From positions 1 through 44,793 of IMG/VR virus record IMGVR_UViG_3300032236_001054: a DNA stretch of 44,793 bases; one strand, written 5' to 3'. Position 1 is the stretch's first letter, and each line of letters opens with the position of its first letter. The stretch is from a virus. Shown piece by piece: positions 44,571 to 44,793 of the stretch. The position numbers were made by a program, and so were the translations under genes. Below the pieces are notes generated by a model. It did no database searches. It was not told where the DNA came from and saw nothing but the letters and a program-made list of their open reading frames with translations.

Positions 44571-44619
44571 GTAGACGCTACCGGGCATTTAGTGCCCGTA
44601 TCACAATTAGTTGGTCTAC
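44571..44619 (-). ncRNA. 49-nt three-way-junction-like element
   Basis: Minus strand GTAGAC..GTCTAC closes a unit with two hairpins, CAA-CTAA-TTG and CGGGCA-CTAAA-TGCCCG. It looks like a reduced tRNA with one arm missing. The second loop contains CTA, but not in the normal anticodon position. Confidence 0.35.
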
Positions 44620-44625
44620 AAAACT

Positions 44626-44704
44626 TGGCTCCGTGTGAGGGAATCGAACCCACCTAGTCATTGATTAACAGTCAAGTCCTTGCACCTTGCTTGGATTTCA
44701 CGGA
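44626..44704 (-). tRNA. tRNA-Asn(GTT), copy 1
   Basis: Acceptor TCCGTGA/ACACGGA with a final A-A mismatch, anticodon arm TTGA-CTGTTAA-TCAA (GTT), T-loop TTCGATT, discriminator G, CCA encoded. T-stem has one mismatch, so it is somewhat degenerate. Confidence 0.82.
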
Positions 44705-44712
44705 ATAAAACT

Positions 44713-44788
44713 TGGCTCCTCGACCTGGGCTCGAACCAGGGACAAACGGATTAACAGTCCGGCACTCTACCAACTGAGCTATCGAGGA
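44713..44788 (-). tRNA. tRNA-Asn(GTT), copy 2
   Basis: Acceptor TCCTCGA/TCGAGGA, D-arm GCTC..GAGT with AGTTGGTA loop, anticodon arm CGGA-CTGTTAA-TCCG (GTT), T-arm CCTGG-TTCGAGC-CCAGG, CCA encoded. A clean tRNA. Confidence 0.93.
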
Positions 44789-44793
44789 ATAAA

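Overview
This window looks like part of the genome of a T4-like myovirus that infects a Gram-negative, probably aquatic, bacterium. The evidence is a T4-type replication set (family B DNA polymerase, UvsX recombinase, gp41-like helicase, gp61-like primase, T4-type RNase H), phage nucleotide metabolism (class Ia ribonucleotide reductase, thioredoxin, ThyX, MazG-like hydrolase), a GroES-like co-chaperonin, TATAAATA late-promoter boxes, a two-component spanin and a tRNA cluster. Genes are packed with 1-4 nt overlaps, mostly ATGA or TAATG. Almost everything lies on the minus strand; only a 53-aa ORF near 1.9 kb and a four-gene module at 36.3-41.8 kb are on the plus strand.

Layout. 1-5.3 kb: small conserved phage genes, a nucleotidyltransferase-fold protein, GroES, a sugar-nucleotide epimerase and a 714-aa zincin plus von Willebrand A protein. 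5.3-6.4 kb: small early-type genes behind sigma-70-like promoters that carry a shared 16-nt palindrome. 6.4-13.7 kb: RNase H, GIY-YIG protein, NrdB, thioredoxin, NrdA (interrupted by an in-frame TAG), MazG-like, ThyX, primase. 13.7-16.4 kb: membrane proteins, lipoprotein, GH19 endolysin and spanins. 16.4-23.8 kb: head-associated genes; several begin with a sequence like the T4 capsid-targeting peptide, including a nucleotidyltransferase plus P-loop kinase fusion and a ligase-like protein. 23.9-28.5 kb: six-gene glycan cassette. 28.5-36.3 kb: a possible PD-(D/E)XK protein, a DruA-like (DUF4338) protein, helicase, UvsX, DNA polymerase. 36.3-41.8 kb (plus strand): two very large low-complexity secreted proteins and two small companions. 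42.0-44.8 kb: 14 convincing tRNA genes with two small CDSs among them, and about 1 kb of tRNA-like and other structured sequence that does not fit canonical tRNAs.

How it fits together. The NrdA/NrdB/thioredoxin/ThyX/MazG set supplies dNTPs to the polymerase-helicase-primase-UvsX machine. Late genes sit behind T4-type late boxes. The most intriguing points are the amber codon inside nrdA, a possible capsid-packaged kinase/ligase (RNA repair or NAD-related) pair, a hairpin-bridged ribosome-binding site, and the tandem tRNA-like array. All functional calls come from reading motifs by eye; no database search was run.
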